A stretch of 64,000 nt of DNA from Diplolepis rosae (Eukaryota; Arthropoda; Insecta; Hymenoptera; Diplolepididae): assembly GCA_030998225.1 (NCBI GenBank), contig JAPYXD010000714.1:5580001-5644000 (forward strand), in the 5' to 3' direction. The first letter of the stretch is position 1. Each line of letters opens with the position of its first letter. Made by a program: the position numbers and the translations under genes. This document shows, piece after piece, positions 22,171 through 32,916 of this stretch. The notes under the pieces were generated by a model. That model worked only from the letters and a program-made list of their open reading frames with translations. It was not told the origin of the DNA and made no database searches.

Positions 22171-23152
22171 CTTAAAAAAACTGTTAGAATCGGATGAAAC
22201 CCTGTTAGAATATGGGTTTCTACCTGGTTGTAAACGGAGTTGTACACGGTTTTTGCAAAGAAGTCCTACTCCGAGTTTTATCAGGTCTTAAGAAGGGTTT
22301 TAAATGGTTCTAAATGTATACACAAATTGTGCGACTATCGCATGCTACATGGGATAGAATCAGGTTGTACCTGACTGTAAGAAGGGTTCTAAATGGTTCA
22401 AAAAATTGTGCACTATTTAGGTTCTATATGGGTGTGGCGCAGGTTCTGAGAAGAACTTTGAAGAGTTTTACCTGGGTTTTATGCGGGACCTGAAAATTTT
22501 CCACGTATATGGTCTTAAACGCGTGTTAAGCAGGTTGTATCCTGCCTTAAGAAGGGTTCTGTATGTCCATAACAGAGTTCTATAGGAAACCAAACATTGT
22601 TACGCTTGGCTCTTTTAGACACGCAATGCGCACTTGGCTAAATTTGTCAGTCTATGTCCCCGCTATAACCCGTTCACACCCTGTTAGAAGCCCATACCTG
22701 CGATTCAAGAGATCCCTGACAGAACCACGGTAGACCCGTTTGGACACCCGAAGCGCATTTGGCCAAATTTGTCAATCTATGTTCCAACTAGGGACCGTTT
22801 ACACCCTGGTAGACAACCACGCCTATGATTCCTCAGATACATGATACAACCACGATAGACCCATTCAAACACCCAAAGTGTACTTTGGAAGAGTAATTTT
22901 CATGTAATAATCCGGGACGGTAGCAAGGTGTACCCTGTTAGGTCCCGTTTTCCAACTAAAATAATATAATTTGAGTACCAATTACTCATGTAGAACTCGC
23001 TTACATCCGGATAGCATTCCACAATTTTGTTATAATTTCTCGGAAGAACCCAGGTAGGTCTGGATAAAGTGCCAGATCTTAAGATGGGAACCTACTCGGG
23101 TTATAAATGCCGTTTCACCCGGTTCCAGCTATGGTTCTAACAGTTTTTTAAG
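22171..23152. mobile_element. Dispersed repeat family R, copy B, with terminal inverted repeats
   Basis: This is the most complete copy of the family also seen at 16092 and 42690. It starts CTTAAAAAAACTGTTAGAAT and ends with the inverse, ...ATTCTAACAG-type, at 23132-23152, so it has about 20-bp terminal inverted repeats around a 0.98-kb body. The body consists of loosely repeated units of GGGTTCTAAATGG type and has no coding capacity. It is best read as a non-autonomous DNA transposon. A target duplication could not be fixed because a GA-rich tract abuts the right end. Confidence 0.7.
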
Positions 23153-23206
23153 AGAGAGAGAGGGAGGGAGGGAGAGAGAGGAGGGGGAGGGGGGGGGAGA
23201 GATCGG
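23151..23206 (+). repeat. GA/G-rich microsatellite
   Basis: Purine-only tract of AG, GGGA and poly-G units directly abutting the right end of repeat R copy B. Confidence 0.9.
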
Positions 23207-23469
23207 TGCCTTTATGTTGAGGGTTAATCACACGGCGGTGAGTACGTCCGCGATGACTTTCACGACTCTCGAACTTGCATTTTAAATTACCCCTGTCGAA
23301 TTTTATTAATCTCAAACTATGAGATTTTCGGAGTTAAATTGGAAATACCGTACTGAACTATTGTCGCGAGGCCGGTGATAATTCCGAGGAAAAATTTCAG
23401 TGACGAACCAGACGAAGAATTAACTTCTCGCTCTTGTTGTGGGCCTCTTTTATATTTTTGCATACAAAT

Positions 23470-23556
23470 AGCAGACCCGAGCAATGATGAACAGCATCAG
23501 TGGTCTTGTCAAGGTGCTCAGGTTACGGGCGCTTCAAGTGGCATACAAATTTAATC
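23470..23556 (+). repeat. Short dispersed repeat, inverted copy at 44874-44951
   Basis: About 85 bp, including ACCCGAGCAATGATGA and GCGCTTCAAGTGGCATAC, reappears as its reverse complement at 44874-44951 with a few substitutions. The family is unknown. Confidence 0.75.
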
Positions 23557-23944
23557 AATGATTATTATTACGTTTTTTTTTGGAAAAATTTCGCCGCCTT
23601 AATAAGCTCGTAACACTTTGATGTTTATTTGAAAAATTAATGTTCTGGTACAGAGTTTGGTTTTTTGACAATTTAGTCTTTGCAGCACAAGTGTTACGTC
23701 AGAAACGTAACATTTCTCTTCTTAAAAGATCTCCTCGTTTCATTTATGGATCGGAAGGATCCTCTCTAAAGGATGAGGAATAGTCAGTGAATTGAAAGCG
23801 TGGCTGATGATATAAAATACATTTATTAACAATCAAATTGTGAAATGAGTAAGCACCGTGGAAACGGAAATTGAATTGAATTGTAAGGTACCTGGTAATT
23901 ACCCAAACTTGCTTGGTGATGAAATCAGTCCAGTATAACGAATG

Positions 23945-24205
23945 CCCAAGACGCGAGACCACGAGTGCAGGTCCCGATGCGATTTCTACTGGCCCTCCCC
24001 GTTGTTCATCTCCCGACGCCCATCGAGCTCCCTCGTCCTCATCACAAGTGTGACGAATGACTCGATGAGCGTCCAAATTCGTTCAGACTCGAGCATCAGA
24101 GGGACCATCATATCAGGAGTGAGCTCAGCAGCCACTGCCTGATCGAGAGCCTCCCTTGCCGCGCCCCACTTCGCGCAGACAAAGAGTGCGTGCTCTGCAT
24201 TATTT
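23945..24205 (-). pseudogene. R1-type LINE ORF2 C-terminal fragment
   Basis: About 260 bp aligns with 28980-29235 of the younger LINE at 28640-29609 and covers the last part of ORF2 after the zinc cluster. It begins and ends abruptly, with no poly(A). The frame around it (23744-24076) enters unrelated sequence. Confidence 0.85.
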
Positions 24206-24701
24206 ATCTTAAGAACAAAAAAATTAATTTTCTGTGTACATTTTTAAAAATTTTACTATACAAAATACAACAAAAATGTTTTGAGGTTTTATTACATATA
24301 TAACAAATAGAAAATTTTCTTACTTTCATTTATTAAACAAAATAGCGGCTCTATAGAACACAGATAAGAGGGACGTCTAGCTTTTAAGGCACTTTACGGC
24401 AAGTAACGGGAAGATTTTAATTCCCCACCTGGTCAAGAAAAGATTAATTTTTTTATTTTATACATTATTTTTGATACTGAGGTACACATAATTTTTAAAA
24501 ATTCTGGAAGTTTGAAAATTTCTTTTTATTTTTACGCAAAAAATGTACCGTTTTTTTGACAGAGAAAAAAATAACTGGTCAATCATAATAATCAATTGGA
24601 TTTCACTAAAATATCGTATTAAGAAGCTTTAGTTGAAATTTCAAGTGAATCGAATACAAATTGCTTAAGTGTAGAAATGGTAGTGTCACCCTCCATATTA
24701 G

Positions 24702-24957
24702 TATAATAAAAGATGCTGGTTTACGATCAATGAGGTTCAAATATAAAGAAAAAAATTCTTTATATTGTCAACATTGTTGCGAAGTTTCGTTGTCTATGGG
24801 TTTGTCAACCTCATCAGGCTTTATTAAATTAAAAAAAAAAGCACCAAATATTAAAATTGTCACGCACAAGAAAAATAAACATTAAATTAACTTAACATTC
24901 AGAACATACACAAAATTGTTAAAATTTTACCGTTATAAAAGAAGTTTAACTCATGAT
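24702..24957 (-). repeat. Penelope left arm (inverted pLTR)
   Basis: This is the reverse complement of 26751-27004 with scattered substitutions, starting TATAATAAAAGATGCTGG at the outer edge. The orientation relative to the RT is antisense. Confidence 0.92.
24782..24817 (-). ncRNA. Hammerhead ribozyme core, left arm copy, mutated
   Basis: On the minus strand: CTGATGAG (24817-24810), a stem II arm GTTGAC, a 9-base loop, GACAAC, then GAAAC (24788-24784). Stem II has one A-A mismatch. The cleavage-site triplet reads TTC instead of GTC, so pairing in the short stem III is weakened. It is likely less active than the right-hand copy. Confidence 0.7.
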
Positions 24958-25020
24958 TATTATGATACATTAAATTATACATTATAATTATCATGATACA
25001 TTAAAAATGTAGAATCTTCT

Positions 25021-26637
25021 TTGTTATCCTTAGACATCAATAGTGATCTCAAGAATGAAATAAGAGAAAAAGTAACAAATAATATTATGCACAATCTCAA
25101 TAAAGACACTCATATTTCCATGGAAGACAGAAATTTCGCCAACAAGTTAAAAGTTACTAAAGAATTTTTAAAAAACAATCCTGATATTTTTTTTACTAAT
25201 GCTGACAAAGGTAACCTTACTGTTTGTCTCAAAAAATCAACTTATAATACAAAAATGACTGACCTTCTCTCAAATACTTCCACCTACATTCCAATAACAA
25301 GAAATCCTTTGAAAAAATTACAAAGCAGTACTTCCAACATTTTAAAGAGACTCAATGATAATGAATATTTTAAATATAAATTCCACAATAATCAACTTAC
25401 TGTAACCAACACTGTATTAGCTAAATGCTATGGCTTACCTAAAATCCACAAACAAGATACACCTCTTCGTCCCATAATTTCTTTGATCAATAGTCCCACG
25501 CATTTTTTAGCAAAAATACTATATGATGAATTAAAAGACAGTATCAAAGTCCCAAAATCACATTTAACTGATATTTTAGATCTTAAAAGAAAATTGGAAA
25601 ATCTCGTTGTAGATGATAATCATGTTCTGCTTTCATTGGATGTCAGTTCATTATTCACAAATGTACCCTGTGATTTGGTCCTAAAGAGTTTAGACTGAAG
25701 ATGTCAACTTATTCATAATAACTGTAGAATTCCATTTGATGAAATTATAAATTGTACCAAATTTCTTTTCGAAAATACATATTTTACCTTTAATAATAAT
25801 ATCTATTTATTTATTTATTTATTCATGGATCATTTGGAAAATGATTGCCTACGAATTTTAAAAGACAAACATAATTGCTCTCCTTTATTTTATTACAAAT
25901 TTGTAGATGACACTATTCTGTGTGTACAAAAGAAATTTATTGACTTGGTTTTAAACATTTTTAATTCACAAGATAAGAACTTACAATTCACCTTTGAAGT
26001 TCAACAAAATAATCAAATTAACTTTCTGGACGTGTCATTAATTATAAAAGATAATAAAATTATTTCTAATTGGTTTCAAAAACCTACCTCATCAAATAGA
26101 ACAATTAATTACTTTTCCAATCATCCAATTTGTCAGAAAAAAATATTGTTTATAACTTAGTTGATCGAGCGATATCTTTATCTCGCAAAACGTTTCATAA
26201 CGCCAATTTGAAGATTGTTAAACAAAATCCGTATGAATAAAATTAAATACAGCTCTCCAAATTCTCCAAATAAAAAAAACCGTTCAAACTTATACAGACA
26301 TCAACCAAAGGTATGTTTGCCATACAACGTAACAAACTTCACTAAATTGTCTAATATTTTTAAAAAATACAATATTTCAACTATTCCAGTCGTCAACAAA
26401 ACTTCGAAATCAATAATAAAATTAGGTAAAGACTCCACAAACAAATGGGAACAAACTAATATTGTATACAAATTTAATTGTAAAAATTGCACTGTGACTT
26501 ATATTGGTGAATCTAAGAGAGCATTAAGAGTTCGTATTATTGAACACAAAAATAAATTCATGATAGCTTTCCAGCTGATGTCTGTTTACATTTCAAATTC
26601 TGTGTTTACAATAACTGTTGTCAATATTTTAAGTTAA
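25021..26637 (+). pseudogene. Penelope-like RT and GIY-YIG endonuclease, broken
   Basis: The RT copies element RNA and the GIY-YIG nuclease nicks the target. 25021-25698 has NADKGNLTVCL, CYGLPKIHK, PLRPIISL and LSLDVSSLFTNVP with the first catalytic aspartate. A TGA follows at 25696-25698. The frame then continues to 26160, but the segment that should hold the GxPMGSPxSP motif is replaced by a TTTA repeat at 25800-25825. The catalytic box reads FVDD at about 25900. A TAG at 26158 is followed by a frameshift. 26215-26637 carries the endonuclease: IVYKFNCKNCTVTYIGESKR with its paired cysteines and an RIIEHK motif. The C-terminus appears truncated. Confidence 0.93.
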
Positions 26638-26750
26638 CTGTTTGAATGTAATAATTTAGTAGACAAAGTGTCGTCGACTCCATGACATCACGTCATTTTA
26701 TTAAGTAAATCATGACTTTTATTATAATTTTATTTTCTCGACATTACTCA

Positions 26751-27004
26751 TCATGAGTTAAACTTCTTTTATAACGGTAAAATTTTAACAATTTTGTGTA
26801 TGTTCTGGGTGTTAAGTTAATTTAATGTTTATTTTTCTTGTGTGTGACAATTTTAATATTTGGTGTTTTTTTTTAAATTTAATAAAGCCTGATGAGGTTG
26901 GCAAACCCATAGCCAACGAAACGTCGCAACAATTTTGACAATATAAAGAGTTTTCTTCTTTATATTTGACCCTCATTGATCGTAAACCAGCATCTTTTAT
27001 TATA
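26751..27004 (+). repeat. Penelope right arm (pLTR)
   Basis: About 254 bp, inverted relative to 24702-24957 and in sense orientation with the RT. It includes a hammerhead core and the run-up to the target duplication; its last three bases overlap the duplication. Confidence 0.92.
26889..26925 (+). ncRNA. Hammerhead ribozyme, right arm
   Basis: CTGATGAG at 26889-26896, stem II GTTGGC pairing perfectly with GCCAAC across a 9-base loop, then GAAAC and GTC (26923-26925). Self-cleavage would fall after that GTC. Stem III is the minimal ACGT palindrome. In Penelope-like elements this is known to favour action as a dimer. Stem I would be the short GC pair around CTGATGAG plus an A/T-rich helix. No structure calculation was made. 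Confidence 0.82.
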
Positions 27005-27018
27005 CAAATTGCTTAAGT

Positions 27019-27945
27019 TCTACTGCTTGCAAATTTGAAAAACGTCGTTTTGGGAAAAATGCGTTTAAAGTTTTCAAACTAGGCTTCCTCTATAAAATGT
27101 AAGAAAAAAGGGTTGAGAATTCTTCTCAACCCAAAATAAAAATAGGACATGTCTTTTAGGATCATAATACATCATGTGTGCTGACAAAACCCGATTTTTA
27201 AAAATATTTCAGGTAGATGTAACCTTTGCTTATTGCCATCATTTTTGTATTTTTACTGCATTCTTCCCTTTACTGACAGTTGTAATTATATGCCATTGAG
27301 CACATTTTCTTTCCATCCATTCTAATATTTAATTTCATATATGGATAAGTAAAGCTGATAAGATTTATCAGAATTTATTGGTCCACGGATGTAAAAGTAA
27401 TTGATAGTGGGCACTTAGCATACTTCTAGTCCTGGTAGCCTACGGAAAAGGAGTTTCGGAATCAGTCACGCGCACGCGTTAATATTACTATGTGTTTAAG
27501 TTCGACGTTTTTTCAGTCACCGGACAACTGTGTGCTCGACATTGTCGTGCATTTAACTTACTATACACGTTTATCTTCAATAAAGATATATCAACAAAAT
27601 GAAGAAATTTCGTGAATGACAGAGTAAATTTCATATACAGTAAAATTAACTGAATGATTAGATGTAATAACAATAACAAGCTACCGCATACAAATTTCTG
27701 TCCAATTTCAAAGTATGCAAAATGTTTGAGTTGAGATGAGACACATACTCTTTTATATTCACTGCTTTTGTAATATCTCCACTAATGATTTCATAATTTT
27801 TATTAATCAATTTTGATTCAAACAATTTCATTCGAAAGTATTTTTATATACGTTGCTGATCTGTTGGTTATTCATCATAATCTATTCAGAATGTTTACGC
27901 ACTGTTATAATTAAAATTATCAAAATCATTTATCTTAACCAATAG
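27019..27945. other. Intron or upstream sequence before the calcium-channel exon
   Basis: AT-rich, with no recognisable element. It ends with a TATCTTAACCAATAG acceptor region in front of the exon. Confidence 0.55.
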
Positions 27946-28165
27946 GTGTGTTGAGTTTAAACGGTGACCATTTTTCTGACGGCGAGATGGCAGAATTAAG
28001 TGACCTGGAGGATGAGACTGATAGATTAACCGAAGATAGAATTGATGCAGAAAGTGATGAAAATGTTGATAATCTTCCATATCCAGGTTTTGTTGCTGTT
28101 GCTTTACGATATATTAATCAAAGCACAATGCCTCGTAACTGGTGTCTTAATTTGATTACAAATCC
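27946..28165 (+). CDS. Ca-alpha1T: T-type voltage-gated calcium channel alpha-1, exon before domain I S1
   Basis: The frame runs without a stop and encodes an acidic cytoplasmic segment (SDLEDETDRLTEDRIDAE), then YPGFVAVALRYINQSTMPRN and WCLNLITNP. The last part is the highly conserved lead-in to domain I, segment S1, of T-type (Cav3) channels, which pass low-voltage-activated calcium currents in the plasma membrane. The exon ends in phase 2 with CC at 28164-28165. The acceptor is AG at 27944-27945 (exon from 27946). A second AG at 27954-27955 would remove ten bases and is a possible alternative. This is the only host gene recognised. The N-terminal exons are not in view. Confidence 0.9.
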
Positions 28166-28176
28166 ATATCCTTTTT
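28166..28176 (+). promoter_or_regulatory. U12-type (AT-AC) 5' splice site
   Basis: ATATCCTTTTT starts exactly at the exon edge and matches the AT-AC consensus ATATCCTT of the minor spliceosome. A U2-type GTAAAA lies 12 bases further on (28178), but using it would break the protein at a conserved place and shift the frame. Confidence 0.88.
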
Positions 28177-28639
28177 AGTAAAAAGTATAATGTAGGTACC
28201 TGCTTGAAGTACCTGACTTTTGTGAAAAGTATTGTACTGAACTGGGGAACCAGAATCGTAGCATGTGCTGCGATTTGTGTGCTATCGTATCAAATATCTT
28301 GATCCCTAGTTAAGTACAGTAAAGTTGTTCATTTTTTATCTCTTATTATCTTACTACAAAGTAAACGTTTTCATTCGCTCTCTCTTAGAAATTTTTGTAG
28401 CCATTTCATAGTAATAGCAATATAATTTGATTAAAAAGAACTTCATAGACAAATTCAAATTACAATTGTGATAAATGTAATAAGAATGCACATAAATCAT
28501 TGAAATACTTTAACTTGATTTAATTGAAGCTAATACTCAAATTTATCTTAGATATAAAATCAATTAAAAATTAAATCAAGATTTAGATTCAACATTTTGG
28601 ACTTTCTATGCAATATTCATTAAAGTACTTTGTAGATTT

Positions 28640-29609
28640 TTTTTTTTTTTTTTTTTTTTTTTTGGTGAGGAGGAAAAATGGCAAAATCTTTTATAGACGT
28701 TGTACAGGACTCTCCTAGGACGGGTCTAGGCATACCTGTTAAAACCAGAAAACCCCCTCTCTCGAACCAATACACCACCCGCGGAACCGCCTTTCGGCTT
28801 TAAACTTCACGGGTGGTTGGTTCCATTAAAGTCGCGTACGACTCTTCCGTCATCCGTTCGCTCGGAACTTCCACCCGCGGCCACACGCCCACTAGGATAA
28901 CCGACCAGCCGCGCCACCCAGGGGAGAAACAAACAGATTCCTCCCCCGAACGACGCGGACGGCCAAGTCTACCCGAGACGCAGGACCGCGGGTGCAGGCC
29001 CCGATGCGATTTCTACTGGCCCTCCCCGTTGTTTCGCTCCCGACGCCCATCAAGTTCTCTCGTCTTCATCACAAGTGTGACAAATGACTCGATGAGCGTC
29101 CAGAACCGCTCAGACTGGAGCATGAGTGGGACCATCGTGTCAGGAGTAAGTTCGGAACCCACCGCCTGACCGAGGACCCCCCTAGCCACACCCCATTTTG
29201 CGCAGACGAAGAGAGCGTGCTCTGCGTTATCCACCGGGGAATCGCAGTAGCAACACGTCTCCTCGTCTCTCTTCTTAAAGCGCCTCAGGTACGCGTTAAA
29301 ACAGCCATGGCCCGAAAGCGCTTGTGCCAAGTAAAAGCCGACTTCACCGTGCTTTCTGTTCAGCCAGGTGGCGAGCTCCGGGATCAGGCGGTAGTTCCAT
29401 CTCCCTGTCTGCTCACCATGCCATCTCATCTGCCATTTCTCCACGAGTCTGCGCCTTCCATCCTTGCGGATGGCCTCCTTCGCGCGAGCGATTTCCTGCA
29501 GGTCGGCGCAGGTAAGCTCCTTGCGAAGCTGAAAGGTTTCCTGCCTTTCCTCCGCCAATAAATCTATTGGCGGGACGCTCGCTAGGACCAGCACAGCGCT
29601 CGTCGAGAT
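28640..29609 (-). mobile_element. Young 5'-truncated R1-type LINE with poly(A) and 17-bp target duplication
   Basis: The insertion is bounded by AAGTACTTTGTAGATTT at 28623-28639 and 29610-29626. A run of about 24 T (28640-28663) is its poly(A) tail on the minus strand, followed by a 3' untranslated region and the ORF2 C-terminus. The ends are intact, which shows target-primed reverse transcription and a recent date. Other, older pieces of the same family lie at 14426 and 23945. Confidence 0.95.
29013..29594 (-). pseudogene. R1-type LINE ORF2 C-terminus, open but truncated
   Basis: 193 codons without a stop, truncated at the 5' end so no RT domain remains. It contains LTCADLQEIARAKEAIRKDG, a WNYRLIPELATWLNR motif, and the CCHC-type cluster CCYCDSPVDNAEHALFVC that follows RT in R1-clade ORF2. 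The internal methionine at 29594 is not a real start. Lack of internal stops agrees with a recent insertion. Confidence 0.92.
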
Positions 29610-29626
29610 AAGTACTTTGTAGATTT

Positions 29627-30530
29627 AAACAAATTTTAAGTGATAAACAGATTTAAGCTGCAAACTACAATTTTTTATTCCAAATGTCAATGTATTTGTT
29701 CATTTCTTATCACAAATGAATACACTCTTTATGACTTACTTTTCGGTTAATCTCGATGGCTGGTTTTGTCATATTAAAGATTTTAAGTCATTCTGTAACG
29801 AGAATCATATTTAAAAATGTCTTTTTTTCAATGGATAATTCGATTGGTTTATAATTCTGCAATCCTCGTTGATTATTACATATCTTTTGAAGAATTTGTT
29901 TAATTTTTTAAAATTATTTGAAATTATTTGAAATCTCAACATTGAGGTTAGGCTATTTGTAAACAGATCATAATGCACCAAAAAATACTTATATATATAT
30001 AAACAGAAAACATAATTTCAATAGGCACTTTCATGTAAATCATAAAAAACTAAAATGTTGTACTTTCGCCTGCGTTTACATATGCCTGACGATGCGATGC
30101 AACTACACTCCCTACTGGAAGGACCGCTCATACATAGAGGGAACGCAGCGTGCCCAAATGTATAGTCGCACAAGTCTCCTCTAGTAAAAGCAACAGTTCT
30201 ACTGCTAGGGGAAGCATCTGTACCAATTTTTTTTCGTGTATAAAAAGTGAGTTTGCCTTCGCAAATTTTATAGGTGAAAACCACGAACGCTCACAAACTT
30301 CTATAAGCTCTTTAATATGAGAATCTGCATCGGTAGACTTCCGGCAAGCATTATTTATATGAGACACACACGTATACTACAACACAAACGCATTTAACAG
30401 ATAGCACATGCATACTATTCTTCTACCGAACCTAACATAACCAAACACGAATACACGCGCGAATCACAAATATACAACATAGCATAATAAAGCACAAATC
30501 TCCTTATAGACTAGTGTTATATTCCTATAT
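29627..30530. other. Intron sequence, no recognised element
   Basis: The overlapping minus frames at 30018-30367 show no domain that I recognise. The rest is AT-rich. Confidence 0.5.
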
Positions 30531-30531
30531 A

Positions 30532-31310
30532 CGAGGTGTTTCCGAAAAGTATCCGCCCTGCGTTCATATCTCCGCAAGGTGCTATTCTTCGTCATCCGGA
30601 CCGTGGCATCCTTCGAAGTCGTCCCCATTTGATTGAACCACACGCTCCTAGCGGTGCTTCCACATCTTGAAGCAGTCCTCGAACGCACATTTTGACGCGA
30701 GCCTTCAGCTCGCGCGTCGCATTACTCTTAATTGTCTCGATGTCGTCGAACTGGTTTCCTTTGAGCACCATTTTCAATTTTGAGAACATCCAAAAGTCGC
30801 AGGGAGCTATGTCGAGACTGTACAATCTTGTGTTTCGCCAAAAACTTCTGCACAAGGTTCGATGAGTGCGCTGGTGCGTTATCGTTGTGAAGAAGCCAGT
30901 CACCACTTGACCAGAAACGTGGTCGTTTTCTTCTCACGGCATCACGCAATCTTTCCAGAACTTCAACGCAATATTCTTTGTTGATCGTCTGACCTCTTGA
31001 AGCAAATTCGTAGTGTACAACACCCTCACATTCGCAAAAAATAATCAGCATTGACTTGCCATGGCTCCGACTTTGACGTGCTTTTTTCGGCCGTGGCTCG
31101 TCTGGATGCTTCCACTGTGAAGATTGTTGTTTAGTTTCAGGATCGTAACCATAAACCCATAATTCATCACCAGTAATAACCTTCTTAAGGACATTTTCAT
31201 CATCACTGACCATTTTCAAGAGTAAAGCAAGGGGTGGCTGAGGAAGACAGTACATAGACACGGAGAGTTCTGTCTCAATATTCCTGCTACTGAGATTTAC
31301 TGACACTGGA
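30532..31310 (-). mobile_element. Mariner, 5'-truncated, one TIR left
   Basis: The left end CGAGGTGTTTCCGAAAAGTA, preceded by TA (30530-30531), is a mariner-type terminus. The opposite end is missing: sequence turns unrelated near 31310. Only the 3' two thirds of the transposase gene remains. Confidence 0.85.
30592..31306 (-). pseudogene. Mariner transposase catalytic domain, frameshifted
   Basis: Reading from 31306 down: VITGDELWVYGYDPETKQQS with the first catalytic aspartate, KARQSRSHGKSMLIIFC, GDWLLHNDNAPAHSS with the second, then a frameshift near 30830. In the next frame is YSLDIAPCDFWMFSKLK with the third aspartate, which is the DD34D type. The HTH DNA-binding part is missing. All three catalytic residues are still present but not in one frame. 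Confidence 0.9.
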
Positions 31311-32004
31311 GAGCCTTCGATGCATAAAGTTTTTCATAGGTCATAAGACCACAAAGGTATTTTCTAGAAGTTAATGAGGTCACTCAATGAAGGATAATTA
31401 TTTTTCTAGAAGGCTATGATGTCAGGCAATGGAAAATACGTATTATCTTGAAGATAATGACGTCACGCAATAGGAAAATGGCTCTGTTTCACGCCAAGTC
31501 TCGCAGATTATGACGTAATGTAATCAAAGAATAGTTCTGATCCATTCTGATTCTCGAAGCTTGTATCATAAAGAGTGCTCGATTACAAGAATGTTCTCGA
31601 AGCTAAACAGTATATATAGCTCATGAGTCAAATTCGTTTGAATGACACTTTCTAGAAAGAACTCAATGCAAGTTGAAGAACAGATAGGAGCAGCGTGTAT
31701 GTCTCATGCCGAGTCTGGGAGGTTATAAGATCATGCAATAAAAAATAATGGTTCTGTTTCATGCTAAGTCTCGAAGCTCGAAGACAAGAAGGTTCTCGAA
31801 GGTAAACTGTACGTGGGGTGATAAAAAACTAACAAGAATTTTGTAATAGTGTACACTGTATCTTCTCAATTGATTTGGTTTTTTCCTGTAAATAGACAGT
31901 TCTGTCAGTGACGTACGTGTCAATTGTCAGCCTGCTGTGACGATTAATTTGTGTTTGGCGAGTGGAAAAGCAAGACGTACACTGCTCTACAAAAGTTGTA
32001 GGGC
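31311..32004. repeat. Degenerate repeats with ATGACGTCACGCAATAG-like motifs
   Basis: Between 31370 and 31810 several loosely similar 60-90-bp units recur, each pairing a TGACGTCA-like or GGTCACTCAATG-like word with TCTAGAAGG or TCTCGAAG words. The periodicity is irregular. There is no coding content. Confidence 0.45.
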
Positions 32005-32690
32005 ACTTGTTTTTAATTATTCCCATAAAAGCTTCTAATTTATAAAATACTTACCTTAAAATTCTTTCTTTACAATAAAAAGAAAGGTAACAAAATTCTG
32101 CATTTAATGACCTTAAAACGGAATTTTTTGGTCAATTATTAACAAAGATATTGCCAAAGAAAGAAAAAATTCAAAGCTTTTTTAAATTTTGATTAACTCT
32201 TGTAATAATAAATATTTTCTAACATTTCTTGACTCATTTCAAAATGATATTCACGTAGGATATCAGTAATGTAGCAAGTAAATTGTGATAATTTTATCTT
32301 GAATGCAGACAAAATCTGAACTCACAACGAAAAGGTTGTAAAACTTCGAATTTTCTTAAATTTATTTATGTTTCCTGGGCAACTACCGAATTTCGGCAAC
32401 CAGAGCGTTCAGCATCATCGGTGCTTGTCAAGTCATTGCTTTGCTTGAACCTCTATAACTTGTGAACTAAACGTCAAATTGTCATGAAGTTTTGACACAT
32501 ATCGTTTGAAGATTGGTACTTCCTAGAAATCATACGGATTTGTCAATAGTGGCACTATCTATATGTCATCCTATGCACTGATTAAATGAAGAATTTTGTT
32601 ACCTTTTATGTTATTCTAATGATAGAATTCATTTTTAGATATTTTATAAATTAGAAGCTTTCATGTGAATGTTTAAAAACAAGTTTTAGG
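32005..32690. mobile_element. Foldback/MITE-like element with ~100-bp inverted arms
   Basis: The left arm (about 32005-32105, including AAAAGCTTCTAATTTATAAA) is mirrored at 32585-32690 (TTTATAAATTAGAAGCTTTC). The interior (32106-32584) is non-coding. A target duplication was not resolved. Confidence 0.75.
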
Positions 32691-32916
32691 TTGGAATATG
32701 TGCATATTATCACAGAGGCACTACTTCGAAGGGGACGCAATAAACCTTAATAAATAAATACACACTTTTCGAGAAAATTAAAATTCTCGATACTTTTTTT
32801 CACATCACGTACTTATAGCTCAAAAGTCCAATTAATTTAATCCCAAGTTTCTAGGCAGAACTAGATTCATATTAAAGGACAAATAAAAGCACTTGTAATT
32901 ATAATTTTTTCTTGAA

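Larger units (their letters stand above)
24654..27018 (+). mobile_element. Penelope-like retroelement (GIY-YIG type) with inverted terminal arms
   Basis: A reverse transcriptase of Penelope type followed by a GIY-YIG endonuclease is flanked by arms of about 255 bp (24702-24957 and 26751-27004) in inverted orientation. A 17-bp direct repeat, ATACAAATTGCTTAAGT, lies at 24654-24670 and 27002-27018 and looks like the target duplication. About 31 bp of extra sequence separates the left copy from the left arm. Both arms contain a hammerhead-ribozyme core. Inverted pLTR arrangements and hammerheads are known for this class. Confidence 0.93.

Noticed and set aside
28178..28183. GTAAAA as a U2-type donor of the channel exon
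   Set aside because: Using it adds PF and part of a stop codon and breaks the conserved NP-WFERIS join; the AT-AC site 12 bases upstream fits exactly.
30018..30367. Two overlapping minus frames considered as retroelement RT
   Set aside because: A vague helical resemblance to RT connectors but no catalytic motif; not supportable.
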